This document shows positions 61,747 through 64,000 of a stretch of 64,000 nt of DNA, one piece after another; the stretch's first letter is position 1, and every line of letters begins with the position of its first letter. Below the pieces are notes generated by a model that saw nothing but the letters and a program-made list of their open reading frames with translations, did no database searches and was not told where the DNA came from. The stretch is from JAEYZM01 sp943372195 (GTDB taxonomy: Bacteria; Bacteroidota; Bacteroidia; Sphingobacteriales; Sphingobacteriaceae). The stretch spans positions 1 to 64,000 of the forward strand of contig CALRXS010000001.1 in NCBI GenBank assembly GCA_943372195.1, written 5' to 3'. The position numbers and the translations under genes were made by a program.

Positions 61747-63933
61747 TTATTTTAAGAATAATAGTTCTCTGAACTTAGGTAATGGCCAATATTGATCACC
61801 TACTAATAGCTCTAATTTGTCTACATGGTATCTGATTGGTTCAAAATGCGCCTTTACTTTTTCATCGTATGCAATTGCAATTTTTCTAGTATCAGTAATG
61901 GTATTTGCTTTCTTACGTTCTTCAACCATAGCTTCAGCTGCATTTTTGATGAAATTAATATGCTCTGAAATTTGTTTTATGATATCTAATTGCGCTTCAT
62001 AATTTGCCTTCGGAAGTGCTAATTCTTTTAAGCCCTTCACATTTTCAATAATTGTATTTTGATATGCAACAGCTGCCGGAATAATAGTGTTTACTACTAG
62101 TTCACCAATTATTCTTGATTCAATTTGCATTTTCTTCATGTAGTTTTCTAACATGATCTCATGTCTAGCATGAATTTCTACATCGTTGAAAATTGCATTT
62201 CTTGTAAATAAATCTACTGTCTTTTTAGATACATATGCATCTAACGCTTTTGGTGTAGTTTTGATATTTGAAAGTCCGCGTTTCGCTGCCTCTTTCTCCC
62301 ATTCAAGACTATATCCGTTGCCTTCGAAACGTATATTTTTTGAATCTTTGATGTATTTTTTGATAACTGTTAAAATAGCTACATCTTTTTTCTCACCCTT
62401 AGCAGTTAAGGCATCTACATCTTTCTTAAATTGAATCAACTGATCTGTCATGATGCTGTTCAATACAGTCATAGGAGCAGATGAGTTAGCAGATGAACCT
62501 ACTGCTCTGAATTCAAATTTATTACCTGTGAATGCAAATGGAGAAGTTCTATTTCTATCAGTATTATCTAACAAGATTTGTGGAATTTTAGGGATACCTA
62601 ACCACATTGCATTATTAGTATCTGCTTGTTTATTTATTTTAGAAGTTTCAATTTCATTTAAAACTTCATCTAATTGACTGCCTAAGAAAATGGAGATAAT
62701 TGCTGGTGGAGCTTCGTTTGCACCTAAGCGGTGATCATTATTTATTGAGGCAATACTTGCTCTCAATAAATCGGCATGCTCGTAAACAGCTTTGATTGTA
62801 TTCACAAAGAAAGTCAAGAACATCAAGTTGTTCTTAGGAGTTTTACCTGGTGCTAATAAGTTTTTACCAGTATCAGTAATTAGTGACCAGTTATTATGCT
62901 TACCAGATCCATTTACTCCTGCATATGGTTTCTCATGTAACAATACTTTGAAGCCATGCTTTCTTGCAACTTTATCCATCAAATCCATTAATAATTGATT
63001 GTGATCTATGGCTAAGTTTATTTCTTCATAAATAGGAGCACACTCATATTGATTAGGTGCTACTTCGTTGTGACGAGTTTTTAATGGAATTCCTAATTTG
63101 ATAGCTTCCATTTCTAATTCAGCCATATAAGCTAATACTCTATCAGGGATAGAACCAAAATAGTGGTCTTCTAATTGTTGACCCTTCGCCGACATATGTC
63201 CGAATAATGCTCTACCCGTCATCATCAAATCTGGTCTTGCATTGTATAATGCTAAGTCAACTAAGAAATATTCTTGTTCAATACCTAAGCTAGCAGTTAC
63301 TTTATTAATGCTTTTGTCGAATAATTGACAAACATCTACTGCAGCTTTGTCTAAACTATGTAATGCCTTTAATAAGGGTGCTTTATAATCTAACGCTTCA
63401 CCTGTATACGAAACAAAAACTGTAGGTATACATAATGTTTTTGTCGATTCGTTTTCCATTATAAATGCTGGCGAACTTGGGTCCCAAGCTGTATATCCTC
63501 TTGCCTCAAATGTATTTCTAATACCACCATTAGGGAAAGATGATGCGTCTGGTTCTTGTTGTACTAAAGCGTCACCACTAAATTTTTCTAAAGATCTACC
63601 ATCTGAAGTAGGCTCAAAGAAAGCATCGTGCTTTTCAGCAGTACTACCTGTTAAAGGCTGAAACCAGTGTGTATAATGTGTCACACCTTTTTCAATTGCC
63701 CAAGCTTTCATAGCTGACGCAATTTGTTCAGATAATGTTCTATCAATACCTTGTGCTGAATTGATAGTGTCTTCTAGAGCATTGAATGCTTCTTTCGAAA
63801 GGTATTGACGCATTTTGTTTTTGTCGAATACATTTGAAGCATAAATGTCTGATAAACGGTTGCTTGGTGATTTAATGCTAACACTCTTTCTGTTTTGAAG
63901 AATTTCTAGCGCTTGGAAACGAAGTAAAGGCAT
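61747..63933 (-). CDS. glnN: Glutamine synthetase, type III
   Basis: GSIII makes glutamine from glutamate, ammonia and ATP and is the main form in many Bacteroidetes. The 728-residue protein is much longer than GSI (about 470) and shows the GSIII wording: GGIRNTFEARGYTAWDP, GIEQEYFLVD, RHNEVAPNQYE, VNGSGKHNNWS, GANEAPPAI and NRTSPFAFTGNKFEFR. The ATG at 63933 (MPLLRFQALEIL) is chosen because it fits the family; an upstream ATG at 63975 would add 14 residues over the promoter. A -7 box lies at 63962-63969, 28 bases before the start. Confidence 0.96.
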   Translation of the reverse strand: MPLLRFQALEILQNRKSVSIKSPSNRLSDIYASNVFDKNKMRQYLSKEAFNALEDTINSAQGIDRTLSEQIASAMKAWAIEKGVTHYTHWFQPLTGSTAEKHDAFFEPTSDGRSLEKFSGDALVQQEPDASSFPNGGIRNTFEARGYTAWDPSSPAFIMENESTKTLCIPTVFVSYTGEALDYKAPLLKALHSLDKAAVDVCQLFDKSINKVTASLGIEQEYFLVDLALYNARPDLMMTGRALFGHMSAKGQQLEDHYFGSIPDRVLAYMAELEMEAIKLGIPLKTRHNEVAPNQYECAPIYEEINLAIDHNQLLMDLMDKVARKHGFKVLLHEKPYAGVNGSGKHNNWSLITDTGKNLLAPGKTPKNNLMFLTFFVNTIKAVYEHADLLRASIASINNDHRLGANEAPPAIISIFLGSQLDEVLNEIETSKINKQADTNNAMWLGIPKIPQILLDNTDRNRTSPFAFTGNKFEFRAVGSSANSSAPMTVLNSIMTDQLIQFKKDVDALTAKGEKKDVAILTVIKKYIKDSKNIRFEGNGYSLEWEKEAAKRGLSNIKTTPKALDAYVSKKTVDLFTRNAIFNDVEIHARHEIMLENYMKKMQIESRIIGELVVNTIIPAAVAYQNTIIENVKGLKELALPKANYEAQLDIIKQISEHINFIKNAAEAMVEERKKANTITDTRKIAIAYDEKVKAHFEPIRYHVDKLELLVGDQYWPLPKFRELLFLK

Positions 63934-63961
63934 ATTTTTTAGCTTTTTTAAGATTTCACCA

Positions 63962-63969
63962 CAAAAATA
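63962..63969 (-). promoter_or_regulatory. -7 box of glnN
   Basis: TATTTTTG on the minus strand, 28 bases before the chosen ATG. The -33 region runs to the window edge and shows no clear TTTG. Confidence 0.45.
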
Positions 63970-64000
63970 AGGCATATTTCTAAAATTTTCATGTCTTTTT

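Noticed and set aside
63934..63975. Upstream ATG for glutamine synthetase III
   Set aside because: It covers the -7 box, and the family begins near MPLLRFQAL.

Overview
The window is a gene-dense, AT-rich stretch of a Bacteroidota (Bacteroidetes) chromosome. The evidence is internal: type IX secretion (T9SS) C-terminal sorting domains on four proteins, TonB-dependent receptors with CarboxypepD_reg-like N-domains, a DUF4249 lipoprotein, a short RpoD without region 1.1, type III glutamine synthetase, an S46 dipeptidyl-peptidase, a 480-residue GAPDH, and promoters of the -33 TTTG / -7 TAnnTTTG type. Almost no gene has a Shine-Dalgarno sequence, also typical of the phylum. The order or genus cannot be set from this window. 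No rRNA, tRNA, CRISPR, transposase, integrase or prophage was seen. No stretch longer than 300 bases lacks a gene.

Layout. 1-14.3 kb: the tail of a T9SS cargo gene and two giant paralogous secreted beta-helix proteins (2744 and 1940 aa). 14.3-20.5 kb: queG, a PagL-like lipid A deacylase, ruvB and a glycosyltransferase, a GmhB-like phosphatase, the SRP RNA (ffs) with a clear promoter, transaldolase and a SpoU methyltransferase. 20.5-26.7 kb: a small orphan gene, a T9SS-exported protein, then the operon mutS / Vsr-like protein / miaA. 26.7-33.1 kb (minus strand): fbaB, accD and two translationally coupled PagL-like proteins, then a TonB receptor with its DUF4249 lipoprotein. 33.2-40.0 kb (plus strand): GNAT, DUF5686 protein, mtaB, lgt, gtrA, inositol monophosphatase. 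40.1-54.3 kb (minus strand): outer-membrane proteins, smc, gap, rpoD, an MBL-fold hydrolase, lpdA, a MuiA-like protein. 54.4-63.9 kb: DPP7-type peptidase, a membrane-anchored phosphoesterase, purM, an OmpA/PorE-like lipoprotein, glnN.

Functional themes. Much of the content is housekeeping: DNA repair (mutS, ruvB, smc), tRNA modification (queG, miaA, mtaB, a SpoU enzyme), central metabolism (fbaB, gap, tal, lpdA, accD, purM, glnN) and transcription (rpoD). The rest is envelope biology: T9SS cargo, TonB receptors, three PagL-like deacylases, Lgt, and an OmpA-type lipoprotein with the PorE domain order.

The least expected signals are: (i) mosaic intergenic repeats built from tandem 7- and 8-base units, shared between distant intergenic regions, including an inverted repeat with arms of about 54 bp between tal and the SpoU gene that supplies that gene's last codons; (ii) a Vsr/homing-endonuclease-like protein fused by overlap into a mutS-miaA operon; (iii) complete AGGAGG ribosome-binding sites only at smc and rpoD; and (iv) a recurring TATTTTTG -7 box.
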